Part shown: piece by piece, positions 7,759-16,756 of the stretch
Numbering within the stretch: the first letter of the stretch is position 1
Layout of the letters: the number at the start of each line of letters is the position of its first letter
NCBI RefSeq assembly: GCF_001713475.1
Contig: NZ_CP016499.1
Span: 1 to 64,000 of the forward strand
Direction of reading: 5' to 3'
Length of the DNA: 64,000 bases
Source: Agrobacterium sp. RAC06
Lineage (GTDB): Bacteria > Pseudomonadota > Alphaproteobacteria > Rhizobiales > Rhizobiaceae
Notes under the pieces: model-generated
The model's database searches: none
Told to the model about the DNA's origin: nothing
Seen by the model: only the letters and a program-made list of their open reading frames with translations
Program-made: the position numbers and the translations under genes

Positions 7759-9543
7759 ATGACCCCTACCAAACCGCCTAAGCTCGTTTCTCTGGCCGAT
7801 GTGTCGAAGTCGACGGGCAAGATGTTGTCCAAGGGGGCGTTCAGCGAGCTCGATACAGGTGCCTCGCCGACACTGTCGGAACTGACCGAGGCACTGCATT
7901 TTGCCCTGGGCGATGGCCGGATCTGGCTCAACGACCAGCGCATGGTACTGATGCAGAGCCAGGTTCTCGGTCGATTGCGTCAGGAGATCATCGAGGCCTT
8001 CGGCATGGAGGCGGCAAAGGGCATCTTCATGCGTGTTGGCTACATGCAGGGCGTCCGGGATGCCGAGCTGATCCTGAAACGCTTTCCGCATCAGGATCTC
8101 ACTCATGCTCTCGCCGCAGGACCGCGCGTCCATACGTTGGAGGGTTTCGTCAAGGTCGAGACCAAGCAGTTCGAATTCGACAGCGATAAGGGACGCTATT
8201 TCGGCGAGTTCTATTGGTACGATTCCTCCGAAGCGGGCGAACACATCGTTCATCATGGCCTGGCAAGCGAGCCCGTCTGCTGGATGCAGACCGGCTATCC
8301 CAGCGGCTACACCAGCACGCTCTTCGGCCGGCCTGTGATTTTTCGCGAGATGGAGTGCTCGGGCATGGGGGCGTCACGCTGTTATGTCGTTGGCCAGAAC
8401 GCCGAAGAATGGGGAGAGGACGCACCCGAACGAGCGTATCTCGGCCTCGAATGGCCACGATCGCGGCGCACTTCGCGCAGCCGCTCGGAGAAAACGCAAC
8501 GAAGCGGTGATCCCGCCTCGGCGAACCCGACGGCGAGCACCGGTGGCGACCCGGTCGTGGGCGTTTCCGCCAGTTTCCTGCGTGCGCGGCTGATGGTGGA
8601 GAAGGTGGCCGACACGGAGGCTACAGTTCTGCTGGTCGGGGAATCCGGTGTCGGCAAAGAACTGTTTTCCCAGCAGTTGCATCGGCTTAGCCAGCGCTCG
8701 ACCAAGCCCTTTGTCGCACTCAACTGCGCGGCCATTCCCGACACATTGGTAGAATCGGAACTCTTTGGCGTCGAGAGGGGCGCTTTCACCGGCGCTGTAG
8801 CGTCCCGACCGGGCTATTTCGAGCGCGCGGCGGGCGGAACGCTCTTTCTCGACGAGATCGCATCATTGGCGTATGCCGCGCAGGGCAAGTTGCTTCGTGC
8901 CATCCAGGAGCGGGTCATCGAGCGTGTCGGGGGTTTGAAAACGGTGGCGGCGGACGTCAGGATTATCGCCGCCTCGAACGTCGATCTAGCCGACGAGGTG
9001 CGGACGGGACGCTTCCGCCAGGACCTCTATTTCCGTCTTTGCGTCTTCCCGATTTCCATTCCGCCGCTTCGCGAGCGGCGGGACGACATTCCCCTGCTCG
9101 TCGACCATTTTCTGCGTCTGTTCCGCGAGCGGCACCGCCGCCAAGTGGTAGGCCTGACCCGCCGCGCCATGGATGCGCTGCTCGCCTATGATTTTCCGGG
9201 CAATATCCGCGAACTGCAAAATCTGATCGAGCGCGGCGTGATCTTTGCCGATGCGGGCGGGTTTATCGATCTGCAGCACATATTCACAGCCAATGAACCA
9301 CTGGCCCCGTCCCATCCGTCGCTGACACGTGAAGGACGCTTGACCTATGGCCAGGTCACCCTGTCACCTGCAGCGGTCACTCCGGATTTTCTGCAATCTT
9401 CTTCACACATCAAAGCGGCCGAGCTCGATCTCTACCGTCAGGCCCTCACCACCCATCGTGGCAATGTCTCTGCTGCCGCCCGCAGCCTTGGCATCTCGCG
9501 TGCGAAGCTCGAGTACCGACTCCGAAAGAACGGCCTCCACTAA
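7759..9543 (+). CDS. Sigma-54-dependent activator of the XylR/DmpR type
   Basis: 594 residues in the order of aromatic-sensing activators. An N-terminal XylR_N sensor spans about 45-150, and a V4R domain about 150-225 holds the cysteines of SEPVCWMQTG, MECSGMGASRCYVVG that bind zinc in DmpR/MopR. A short Ser/Arg-rich linker (about 230-265) leads to an AAA+ domain with Walker A GESGVGKE (about 294-301), the sigma-54 contact loop GAFTGA (about 341) and the Walker B region GTLFLDEI. A Fis-type helix-turn-helix ends the protein (NVSAAARSLGISRAKLEYRL). In the known family the sensor binds phenolic or other aromatic effectors and relieves repression of the ATPase. Divergent from the alcohol/aldehyde dehydrogenase operon with its sigma-54 promoter, so it almost certainly activates it. 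Effector not readable. Confidence 0.93.
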   Translation: MTPTKPPKLVSLADVSKSTGKMLSKGAFSELDTGASPTLSELTEALHFALGDGRIWLNDQRMVLMQSQVLGRLRQEIIEAFGMEAAKGIFMRVGYMQGVRDAELILKRFPHQDLTHALAAGPRVHTLEGFVKVETKQFEFDSDKGRYFGEFYWYDSSEAGEHIVHHGLASEPVCWMQTGYPSGYTSTLFGRPVIFREMECSGMGASRCYVVGQNAEEWGEDAPERAYLGLEWPRSRRTSRSRSEKTQRSGDPASANPTASTGGDPVVGVSASFLRARLMVEKVADTEATVLLVGESGVGKELFSQQLHRLSQRSTKPFVALNCAAIPDTLVESELFGVERGAFTGAVASRPGYFERAAGGTLFLDEIASLAYAAQGKLLRAIQERVIERVGGLKTVAADVRIIAASNVDLADEVRTGRFRQDLYFRLCVFPISIPPLRERRDDIPLLVDHFLRLFRERHRRQVVGLTRRAMDALLAYDFPGNIRELQNLIERGVIFADAGGFIDLQHIFTANEPLAPSHPSLTREGRLTYGQVTLSPAAVTPDFLQSSSHIKAAELDLYRQALTTHRGNVSAAARSLGISRAKLEYRLRKNGLH

Positions 9544-9556
9544 AGCGCCGGCCTGG

Positions 9557-11008
9557 CTAGCAGCAGCCATTATAGGCTTGGTTCCACTCAGCGAGCGCCG
9601 TCTCGATGAGGGGCCAGTCCCGACGCAATGTGTCAAATCGTTGGACAGATTGTCGGTAGCTGCTGCGCAATTCGTTTTCCAGGGCATCGAGGTCTATGCC
9701 GGGTAAACGTCCCTGCGCGACGATGGTCTTTCCCGCCACGATCACCTGCAGCACATGTCGTGCATTTGCGCGTGCAAAGAAGAGGTCGACAGGCTCAAGC
9801 TCCATGATCCTGTCCCGATCGAGGCGGTCATAGTCGAGCTCAAGAAAATCGGCCGGTTCTCCGACTGCAATCTTGCCGGTCCCGGACATGCCGATCGCTT
9901 GCCGTCCATGAGCGATGCTTTGCAACAGGAAGTCCTGCCGCGACCAGCTCTGCGTAAAGCCCATCCCGCCGTGCAGGGCATTGGCGAGACGGATCTCGCG
10001 GATCATGTCGTCGTCCTCGTCGAAGGCCTGACCATCCACACCGATCGCGACATGACAGCCTCGCTGCCAAGCGCTGGCGACGGGTCCGAGCCCTGAACGG
10101 AGATGCAGATTGGATCCGGAGTTCGTGACGATGCGGCAACCTGCCTCCGCGATCATGTCCAGCTCGTGCGGGCGGGCGTGGACGCAATGCGCAAGGGTCA
10201 GTCGCGGCGAGAGAAAGCCGATTTCCTTCAGATAGGTGACGATCCCTTGCTGAAACGTGAGATCCGCCCATCGCCTCTGATAGGGTGTCTCGAGGAGATG
10301 CATATGAACTCTGCGGCCGGTTTCGGCAGACCGTCGCGCGATCGCCTGGAGCAGTTCATCGCTACACCATTGCACGCCAGCCGGTCCAAACTGCACGTCG
10401 ACCATCGGTCCCTGGAGCGCTTCGGCGATCTGTTCCGTGGTCTCGATCAGGCGCTCGGGAGATTGGGGTGGCCGGCAAAAGGTCTCCCGCAGCAGAGCTG
10501 CGATGCTGGCCGGAAGCTTGTCGAGCAGGGCCGTTTCGTCACCATAGACGAGCGGATTTTTGTCTCTCAGCGCCGGGGCAAAGGCAATCCTGACGCCGAC
10601 GTCCCGTGCGGCCCTTGCAACTTCGCAGGCTTCCTCGATCGGATCGAGCTTGCCGCTTGGCCGCGTATAGTGGACCATGACCGCGCCGCAGCCAGACAGT
10701 GCTGCGCGCGCGAGCGGTGCCACGGCGGCCTTGTAGGCATCCGACGGCGTGGCAAGGATCGTGCGCGGCAGCCACGCCTCCAGGGGCAGGAAGGCGGTCC
10801 CGAAGGATGACATTGGCAGTGGCCGCGCATGATCATGGGCATTGGCCAGTGCCGGGATTACCAGCGTGCGCTGGTCCCCCGCCGTTGCAGGGCTGGCGTC
10901 TTCCACAGCCGTAATGACCCCGTCTTTCCAGCGGATGCGACGATTCTGTTGCGGGCCCCGAGGCTCGCCGATCGTGTGGGTCGCGTATAACTCTCCTGAA
11001 TGGGTCAT
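9557..11008 (-). CDS. Amidohydrolase-superfamily metal-dependent hydrolase
   Basis: 483-residue cytosolic amidohydrolase of the TRZ/ATZ-cytosine deaminase type. Metal-site motifs are visible in order: HDHA (about residue 57), HMHLLE (about 235), HCVH (about 275) and the Asp of AIGVDGQAFDEDDD (about 325). Such enzymes deaminate or dechlorinate N-heterocycles or hydrolyse cyclic amides. The start codon overlaps the stop of the gamma-glutamyltransferase-like gene by 4 bases, so both are expressed together, downstream of the NMT1-type importer. The substrate is unknown; a nitrogen-containing heterocycle or an N-acyl/glutamyl derivative fits the context. Confidence 0.85.
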   Translation of the reverse strand: MTHSGELYATHTIGEPRGPQQNRRIRWKDGVITAVEDASPATAGDQRTLVIPALANAHDHARPLPMSSFGTAFLPLEAWLPRTILATPSDAYKAAVAPLARAALSGCGAVMVHYTRPSGKLDPIEEACEVARAARDVGVRIAFAPALRDKNPLVYGDETALLDKLPASIAALLRETFCRPPQSPERLIETTEQIAEALQGPMVDVQFGPAGVQWCSDELLQAIARRSAETGRRVHMHLLETPYQRRWADLTFQQGIVTYLKEIGFLSPRLTLAHCVHARPHELDMIAEAGCRIVTNSGSNLHLRSGLGPVASAWQRGCHVAIGVDGQAFDEDDDMIREIRLANALHGGMGFTQSWSRQDFLLQSIAHGRQAIGMSGTGKIAVGEPADFLELDYDRLDRDRIMELEPVDLFFARANARHVLQVIVAGKTIVAQGRLPGIDLDALENELRSSYRQSVQRFDTLRRDWPLIETALAEWNQAYNGCC

Positions 11009-12609
11009 CGGTTCTGATCCGGAGGCAAGGCAACATTCGCCGCAGAGCCGTTGCCGCGTGGATCATGGGCACCTTCCACACTGCCATTTTCAGACAGCCG
11101 GATCACGCCTGCCTGTCCGAAAATCGGGGATAGGGCGGGGAGCTTTGCAACTTCATGGCCGAGGGCCGAAAGTGCTTCGGCCTCTTCAGGGAGCAGCGAT
11201 CCCTCGATCTTCAGGCTGTCACGGCTGTCGGAGAAGGTTCGTCCCAGGAGGAAACGTGGCTGGGCCAGCGCCTGCTCGGGCGTCATGCCGTCGTCGAGCA
11301 GGCTGGTCAGCAGCACGGACAGCGTCTGCGGCTGACCATCGGCGCCCTGCGTGCCGTAGAGCAGATAGGGTTCGCCGTCCCGGATCGCGATCCCCGGGTT
11401 GAGGGTGTAGAAGGGCCGCTTGCCGGGCGCCAGGCAATTCGGGTGGCCGGGTTCAGTCGAAAAGGCTGCGCCGCGATTTTGCCAGAGGATGCCGGTCCCG
11501 GGAACGGTGACGCCACTGCCCCAATCGAAATAGGTGCTCTGAAGCAGGCTGGCGCAACGTCCCTGAGCGTCCGTGACGGCAAAGAAGACGGTATCTGCGC
11601 TGTTGACCGGATGAGGCCACGCCATTGCGGATGCGGGATCGATCCTGCCCGCTGCGGCGTCGAGCGTGCCTGTTTCGAGCATGGCTGCGGCCGGGTCATG
11701 CTTTCCAGTGTCGAAATCCGGATCGGCGATCGATGACCGCTTCAGGAAAGCCTGCTTGGTCGCCTCGACAAGCAGATGGATCCGGGCGGCGGTTCCTGGG
11801 GGCGTCTCTACGAGATCAAACCGGGAGAGAATGCCCATGATGGCAAGCGTCGAGCAGCCCTGCGTTGGGGGCGGCGGCGCCAGCAGCAGCGTTCCGCGAT
11901 AATCCAGCGCCAGCGGATCGACTTCACGCGTGCGGGTGGCTGCCAGATCCGCTGTGTTGAGCGGCGAGCCTACTTTGGCGAGGCCGTCGGCGATCGCTTC
12001 CGATAGTGAGCCCTCATAGAAGCTCCGGTATCCTTCGTTCGCAAGCGACCGCAGACTTGCAGCCAGCTGAGGCTGGCGCAACAGTCCCGCGTCGCTGCGA
12101 TGGTCGAAGATTGCTGCAAATCCGGGCCATACGGGGTGCTCTTGCCCGCGAAAGTCGAGCCAAAAATCCTGGGAGGCGCTTGGTATATAGCCGCCATCGG
12201 CCAGTTCGATCGCGGGAGACATCAGATCCGCGAAGCTTTCCCGACCGGCCCAGTTCGCAGCGCTGAAGGCGAGGGCATGGCCCCAGCTGTCGACAGCGCA
12301 GGCGGAGGTCAGCATGGAGGATGGGCCGCGCGTTGGAATAGCGTCTTTCGGAACGGTGACCCCGGCAGCAGCCTGGCCTATTCCGAGGAAGCAGCGGCGG
12401 CGCCCCTCCCGGTCGCAGACCAACCAGACGGCATCGCCGCCCAGGCCGCAAAAATGGGGCATGACCACCGCGAGCACCGCGGCAACTGCGACTGCCGCTT
12501 CGATCGCGTTGCCTCCGCGTGCCAGCACGGCCCTGCCGGCTTCCGTTGCGAGCGGGTGAGGGCTCACAACCATCCCTGTTTCCTGTCGGTAGGCACGTTT
12601 TGGCTGCAT
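11005..12609 (-). CDS. Gamma-glutamyltranspeptidase-family enzyme
   Basis: 534-residue Ntn-hydrolase of the gamma-glutamyltransferase family (YwrD-like branch). The large-subunit part shows VVSPHPLATEAGRAVLARGG and HFCGLGGDA; the self-cleavage/nucleophile threonine is probably the Thr of NSADTVFFAVTDAQG (about residue 345), followed by small-subunit motifs YGTQGADGQPQ and NGSAANVAL. No signal peptide is evident, so it may act in the cytoplasm, unlike periplasmic Ggt. In the family the enzyme removes or transfers gamma-glutamyl groups; here it may process a gamma-glutamyl or related amide imported by the adjacent ABC system. Overlaps the amidohydrolase by 4 bases; a hairpin separates it from the binding protein gene upstream. 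Confidence 0.85.
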   Translation of the reverse strand: MQPKRAYRQETGMVVSPHPLATEAGRAVLARGGNAIEAAVAVAAVLAVVMPHFCGLGGDAVWLVCDREGRRRCFLGIGQAAAGVTVPKDAIPTRGPSSMLTSACAVDSWGHALAFSAANWAGRESFADLMSPAIELADGGYIPSASQDFWLDFRGQEHPVWPGFAAIFDHRSDAGLLRQPQLAASLRSLANEGYRSFYEGSLSEAIADGLAKVGSPLNTADLAATRTREVDPLALDYRGTLLLAPPPPTQGCSTLAIMGILSRFDLVETPPGTAARIHLLVEATKQAFLKRSSIADPDFDTGKHDPAAAMLETGTLDAAAGRIDPASAMAWPHPVNSADTVFFAVTDAQGRCASLLQSTYFDWGSGVTVPGTGILWQNRGAAFSTEPGHPNCLAPGKRPFYTLNPGIAIRDGEPYLLYGTQGADGQPQTLSVLLTSLLDDGMTPEQALAQPRFLLGRTFSDSRDSLKIEGSLLPEEAEALSALGHEVAKLPALSPIFGQAGVIRLSENGSVEGAHDPRGNGSAANVALPPDQNR

Positions 12610-12633
12610 GTATCTTGCTCGCGCGGGATTTGT

Positions 12634-12658
12634 GGCCGGCGGCAGGATGCCGCCGGCC
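12634..12658 (-). other. Intercistronic hairpin, perfect 10-bp stem
   Basis: GGCCGGCGGC and GCCGCCGGCC flank a 5-base loop between the binding protein gene and the gamma-glutamyltransferase-like gene. No U-run follows on the minus strand, so it is more likely an mRNA-stabilising or attenuating element than a complete terminator. Confidence 0.55.
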
Positions 12659-12669
12659 GGGCCATTGGA

Positions 12670-13692
12670 TCAGTTGACCGTGTAGGTGAGCTTGCGCTCT
12701 TCGAGCGGCGGCAGGAACTGGCGGTCAAAGATCTGCTCGGCCGTCGGCTTGGACGGCAGCTGATAGCCTTCGGCCACGATGTCGATGGAGCGAGAAAGGC
12801 GGCTGTCATCGAGATCGCCCAGTCCGAGCTTTTCGACTTCCGGGGAGACGATCAGGTTCTCGTAGGAGAATTTGAGGCGGTCGTGCTCCAGGTCACGCTT
12901 GACGAGGTTGTCGTAAGCGACGACGGAATCCATGCCCTTTTCGGTGTCGAGCCCGATTTCGATTGCGGCCTTGTTGACCGCGCGGACCAGGCCGGCAACC
13001 GCCTGCGGGTTCTCGGCGATCAGCTTCTGCGACACCATGAGGCCGTTCGAGTAGAGGTCGAGGCCGTGATCACCGAACAGCAGCCAGTTATAGTCCTTTG
13101 CCGGATCCTGGCGGTTGTTGATGAGGTTGAACCAGCTGGTGATGTTGAACACCAGTGCGCCGTCGATATCGCCCTTGATCAGCATGGGTTCCTGCAGGTT
13201 CGGACCCATGTTGTCGATCTTGACCTGAGCCAGGTCGACTTTGTTGAGCGTGGCGAGGACCGTCACCAGGCGCGTGGTCGGTGTTCCCTGTGCGCCGCCG
13301 AGCGTCTTGCCGACGAGGTCTGCCGGCGTAGTGATATTGGTCTCCTTCTTGCTGACGATCGCGAAGGGCGGCTTGTTCCAGAGCTGGTAGACCATGACCG
13401 GGGCTTCATCGGGGCGGGTCGCGGCATTCTGGATGATGGCGTTGATGTCGCCGAAGCCGGCATCATAGGTACCCGACATGATGCGCGTGACGGTGGCCGC
13501 CGAGCCCTCGCCTTGGTCAATGGTCACGTCGAGGCCTTCCGCTTCGAAGTAGCCGGCTTCCTTGGCCAGAAGAAAGGCAGCGTCCGATCCTTGCGTCTTC
13601 CAACCCAGCGTAAACTTGATGGCGGTGTCGGCAAGCGCCGCGCTGTTGAGGCAAAGGCCAAGAGCGACGGTGGAGAGAAATGTCTTCAGCAT
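12670..13692 (-). CDS. NMT1/TauA-type ABC transporter substrate-binding protein
   Basis: 340 residues with a signal peptide (MLKTFLSTVALGLCLNSAALA). The mature N-terminus IKFTLGWKTQGSDAAFLLAK followed by EAGYFEAEGLDV and GSAATVTRIMSGTYDAGFGD is diagnostic of the NMT1/THI5-like (SsuA/TauA/ThiY) family, whose members bind sulfonates, taurine, pyrimidines and similar small molecules. It is the third gene of an operon with ATPase and permease. The nearby amidohydrolases and deaminase-like enzymes favour a nitrogen heterocycle or amide over a sulfonate (no sulfonatase or monooxygenase gene is present), but this is inference. Confidence 0.9.
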   Translation of the reverse strand: MLKTFLSTVALGLCLNSAALADTAIKFTLGWKTQGSDAAFLLAKEAGYFEAEGLDVTIDQGEGSAATVTRIMSGTYDAGFGDINAIIQNAATRPDEAPVMVYQLWNKPPFAIVSKKETNITTPADLVGKTLGGAQGTPTTRLVTVLATLNKVDLAQVKIDNMGPNLQEPMLIKGDIDGALVFNITSWFNLINNRQDPAKDYNWLLFGDHGLDLYSNGLMVSQKLIAENPQAVAGLVRAVNKAAIEIGLDTEKGMDSVVAYDNLVKRDLEHDRLKFSYENLIVSPEVEKLGLGDLDDSRLSRSIDIVAEGYQLPSKPTAEQIFDRQFLPPLEERKLTYTVN

Positions 13693-13716
13693 GTTGAGCT
13701 CCGATTGTTCGAGGGG

Positions 13717-14493
13717 TCAGGCGGTGGTGGTGAGATCGTTGCGGCGGTTCGCCCAGCCGGCGACACGCATTTCGACGAGAGAGAAGGCGGCGTAGAGAAG
13801 CACGCCGAGCACTGCGAGAATGAACAGCCCGGCAAAGACCAGCGGCACGTCGAAATTCGAGGATGCCGTCATCATGACGTTGCCGATGCCGCGATTGGAG
13901 GCGACCGTCTCCGACAGAACGGAGCCGACGAAGGCAAAGGTCGCGGCGATTTTCAGAGAGGCAAAGAAGAAGGGCATGGTGCGCGGCAGGCCGACATTCC
14001 ACAGGATGTCCAGCTTGCTGGCGCCCATCGACTTCAGGACGTCCTCAAGTTCCGGCTCGGTGGTGGCCAGTCCCGTCGCGATGTTGACGACGATCGGGAA
14101 GAAGCACATGGCGAGCGCCGTGAGGATCGCGGGCACGGAACCGGATCCGAACCAGAGAACGAAGATCGGAACGACGGCGACCTTGGGGATCGACGAAAAG
14201 CCGATCAGCAGGGGATAGGCCGTATCATAGGCAATCCTGGAGGTTCCGATGCAGGCGCCGATCAGGAGTCCAACCGTGACGCCCAGCAGAAAGCCGACCA
14301 TCGTGGTCCACAAGGTCTGCAGGATGTGAGGCCAAAGGACATCGAAGCGGCCCACCAAGGTCGCCAGGATCTGCGAGGGACGGGGCAGGACGAGGTCGGA
14401 GACCTGTAGCGCGATGCAGAGGATTTCCCAGAGGCCAAAGAAGGCGAAGATCAGGAATGCTGCCCAGAAGCGGCGGCGAATGGTGTAGGACAT
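13717..14493 (-). CDS. ABC transporter permease, SsuC/TauC type
   Basis: 258 residues from the ATG at 14493, which has GGAGG at the right distance; the frame extends upstream to 14526 inside the ATPase gene but without a better start. About six membrane segments. The ATPase-contact loop is visible near TTEPELEDVLKSMGASKLDI (about residues 150-170). It follows the ATPase stop by one base and precedes the binding protein, the standard SsuBC-like arrangement. Confidence 0.9.
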   Translation of the reverse strand: MSYTIRRRFWAAFLIFAFFGLWEILCIALQVSDLVLPRPSQILATLVGRFDVLWPHILQTLWTTMVGFLLGVTVGLLIGACIGTSRIAYDTAYPLLIGFSSIPKVAVVPIFVLWFGSGSVPAILTALAMCFFPIVVNIATGLATTEPELEDVLKSMGASKLDILWNVGLPRTMPFFFASLKIAATFAFVGSVLSETVASNRGIGNVMMTASSNFDVPLVFAGLFILAVLGVLLYAAFSLVEMRVAGWANRRNDLTTTA

Positions 14494-14494
14494 C

Positions 14495-15331
14495 TCAGGC
14501 CTCCTCAGCGACGTCGGTGCGGGCATCGATGATCAGCTCGCGCAGGCGCTGGTTAAGCGCCGTGAATTCCGGCTCGAAGGTCATCGGGACCGTGCGGGGG
14601 CGGGCGAAGTCGACGGTGCTGTCGTCGATGATCCTGCCGGGGCGGGCGCTCATCACGCAGATGCGCGATGCCAGAAAGCCGGCTTCCTTGAGGTCATGCG
14701 TCACCAGCAGAACCGTCGGTTTGCGCTTCATCCAGAGCGACTGCATCGTCGCCCAGAGCTCCTCGCGGGTGAACTGGTCGAGCGCTCCGAAGGGTTCGTC
14801 GAGCAGGAGAAGGCTCGGTTCATGGACCAGGGCACGACAAAGATTGGCGCGCTGCAACATGCCCCCGGACAGCTGCCAGGGGTAGTGGTTTGCGAAGCGC
14901 TGTAGCCCGACGTCGGCCAGAAGGGTGTGGACGCGATCGCGGTACTCCGTATTCTTCTTGGAACGGTACTGCGAGCGGAACGGGCGCACGATCTTCAAAG
15001 GCAGCATGACGTTGCGTTCGATGGTCAGCCAGGGAAGGAGCGTTGGGTTCTGGAAGGCCATGCCGATGCGCAGAGCCTTGGCGCTGACTTCCTTGCCGCC
15101 GACGATCACCGCACCGCTGCTCGGCTGCAAAAGGCCGGAGGCCAGTTTCAGGATTGTAGACTTGCCGCAGCCGGACGGGCCGACGAGTGCGAGAAACTCG
15201 CCCTCGGCAATCTTGAGGCTCGTTTCCTGCAGGGCCGCGACTGCTCTTTCTCCTCGGCCAAAGGATACGGCCGTCTGCGACAGCTCCACCGCCACGGGAT
15301 GCCTGTCTCTCGTGTCTGAAAAATCGATCAT
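14495..15331 (-). CDS. ABC transporter ATPase, SsuB/TauB type
   Basis: 278 residues from the ATG at 15331, preceded by GAGG at 6-8 bases; a GTG three codons earlier is the frame limit. Walker A GPSGCGKSTILK (about 55-66), Q-loop FQNPTLLPWL, signature LSGGMLQRANLCRAL and Walker B LLLLDEPFGALD are all intact. It energises the permease encoded immediately downstream. First gene of the operon; a predicted regulator operator lies 24-39 bases ahead of its start. Confidence 0.92.
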   Translation of the reverse strand: MIDFSDTRDRHPVAVELSQTAVSFGRGERAVAALQETSLKIAEGEFLALVGPSGCGKSTILKLASGLLQPSSGAVIVGGKEVSAKALRIGMAFQNPTLLPWLTIERNVMLPLKIVRPFRSQYRSKKNTEYRDRVHTLLADVGLQRFANHYPWQLSGGMLQRANLCRALVHEPSLLLLDEPFGALDQFTREELWATMQSLWMKRKPTVLLVTHDLKEAGFLASRICVMSARPGRIIDDSTVDFARPRTVPMTFEPEFTALNQRLRELIIDARTDVAEEA

Positions 15332-15354
15332 GCACCTCACCTTCAGTTGTTACG

Positions 15355-15370
15355 AAACTGTATGCAACAG
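15355..15370. promoter_or_regulatory. Candidate operator upstream of the NMT1-type ABC operon
   Basis: AAACTGTATGCAACAG. Its reverse complement contains TGCATACAGTTT, identical to the right 12 bases of the palindromic site at 16711-16726. A weaker relative (AAAAGTGCATGCAA, 10 of 12 matches) lies at 15444-15457, closer to the GntR gene. The pattern suggests one regulator for the importer, the hydrolase and itself. Confidence 0.5.
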
Positions 15371-15551
15371 GCGTGCCAAATCGGCTCACTGAAGGCGAAG
15401 TGTGGAAATCGTAGCAGTTTCCTTGTCGCAAAATGTCCATGCGAAAAGTGCATGCAATTAAATTGTGCAATTTGCTTGCTATGGCAGCATCAGGGCGAGT
15501 TGAAAAAGCGGATTGGGTGGATTATCCAGAGCAGCATGAAGGGAGCCCGTC

Positions 15552-16256
15552 ATGGCATCTGAAAAGCGTCAGCCGCGGAGCGAAATCGATCGCGTGCAGG
15601 GCATTTGTCATGCTCTGCGCACGGCGATTATCGAGCGCGCGCTCTTGCCGGGCGACCGGCTGCCCGAAGATGCACTTGGTGAACGTTTTGGCGTCAGCCG
15701 CACGATCGCCAGGCACGCGCTCGGTCAGCTGGCAGCCGAAGGTCTGGTGGATCTGAGGCGTAATCGGATCGCCGTCGTGGCGACGCCTTCCTTCGAGGAT
15801 GCCAGAGATATTTTCGACATCCGGGTCGACCTTGAGCGTCAGGTGGTGCGTCATCTCGCGGGTAAGCTGACGGACACCCAAGTCAAGCAGTTGAAGGCGA
15901 TTGTCGAGGCAGAGCACGAAGCGCGCCATGGTGCAGAAGGCACGTCAATTCGGCTGGCGACGGAATTCCATGTCCGGCTTGCGGAGATGACTGGCAAGCC
16001 CATACTCATTCGCTACGTGACAGAGATCTGCTACCGCGCCGGCCTGTCCCTGTCCGCCTTTGCGCGTCCTCATTCCTCCGACTGCGCCGTCAGCGAGCAT
16101 TTGGAGTTGATCGACGCCATCCAGCAGGGACCCGCCGAGCGGGCCTGCATGTTGATGGATGAGCATCTGGAGGCTGTCGCATCTCGGGCGCTGTTGCAAA
16201 GCTCAGGCGCTAGAAGCAGGGATCTGATGAATATCCTTGCTCCCTACGCCGATTGA
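15552..16256 (+). CDS. GntR/FCD-family transcriptional regulator
   Basis: 234 residues. Winged helix-turn-helix at about 15-80 (LLPGDRLPEDALGERFGVSR, TIARHALGQLAAEGLV), then an FCD ligand-binding domain with DIFDIRVDLERQVVRHLAG and a conserved metal-site pattern (EFHVRLAEMTG, SEHLELIDAI). It is divergent from the ABC operon by 220 bases that contain two copies of the operator word, and close to the hydrolase unit with the palindromic third copy. It is therefore the likely local regulator of all three units. Confidence 0.88.
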   Translation: MASEKRQPRSEIDRVQGICHALRTAIIERALLPGDRLPEDALGERFGVSRTIARHALGQLAAEGLVDLRRNRIAVVATPSFEDARDIFDIRVDLERQVVRHLAGKLTDTQVKQLKAIVEAEHEARHGAEGTSIRLATEFHVRLAEMTGKPILIRYVTEICYRAGLSLSAFARPHSSDCAVSEHLELIDAIQQGPAERACMLMDEHLEAVASRALLQSSGARSRDLMNILAPYAD

Positions 16257-16275
16257 AACTGTCCACACCTGCATC

Positions 16276-16677
16276 TCATTGCCGTGCACAGGAGGGGTCG
16301 AGGATCCATTCGGCACTGTCGTTCCATACGTCGGTCTCGACGATGAGCCCGTTTCGCACGACGAAGCGGTCGACATAGCGATTGTTGTCGAAGACTCGGC
16401 CATCCGGCCATTCGCCGTATAGGTAGCCGAGGCTGTAGACGATCGTCTCGCCGTCGCCTGGCACGACGTCATAGCGCTCGATGCGCTTCTTCACCCATTT
16501 GTAGCGAGTGGCGTTGAAGCCCGTGGGACCGCTTGGGCTATCGAACACCCGGTTGCCTGTGAACCTGCAGACGAAGCTTGCATCCACATATCGGGCTGCC
16601 CGTACGGGATCCGGCGCCATGGAGGCCTCCAGGTAATCTTTGACTGCCTGAAGGTCGCGCTGCGCAAGGTCGTTCAT
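16276..16677 (-). CDS. SnoaL-like/NTF2-fold protein
   Basis: 133 residues with the pattern of a small cone-shaped NTF2-like fold: an N-terminal helix (VKDYLEASMAPDPVRAARYV), then strands rich in aromatic residues (FNATRYKWVKKRIERYD, GRVFDNNRYVDRFVVRNGLI). Such proteins bind or isomerise small ligands; a conserved active site cannot be assigned. It is divergent from the amidohydrolase at 16757, with the palindromic operator between them, so it is probably coregulated with the importer operon and may help process the same substrate. Confidence 0.7.
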   Translation of the reverse strand: MNDLAQRDLQAVKDYLEASMAPDPVRAARYVDASFVCRFTGNRVFDSPSGPTGFNATRYKWVKKRIERYDVVPGDGETIVYSLGYLYGEWPDGRVFDNNRYVDRFVVRNGLIVETDVWNDSAEWILDPSCARQ

Positions 16678-16710
16678 TTTTTATCCCCGTCTGTTGCCAT
16701 GATCGACATT

Positions 16711-16726
16711 AAACTGCATACAGTTT
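16711..16726. promoter_or_regulatory. Palindromic operator (candidate GntR/FCD site)
   Basis: AAACTGCATACAGTTT is an inverted repeat with 6-bp perfect arms and a 4-base centre. It lies in the 79-base divergent gap between the SnoaL-like gene and the amidohydrolase and shares 12 bases with the site ahead of the ABC operon. Confidence 0.6.
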
Positions 16727-16756
16727 CTCTATTCAATTCCTATTTTGGCTTCAAGT

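Noticed and set aside
12100..14409. Very long plus-strand open frame (769 codons) opposite the gamma-glutamyltransferase, binding protein and permease genes
   Set aside because: It is antisense to three clearly recognisable genes and encodes a low-complexity, charged product without any family motif; high GC makes such frames common here.
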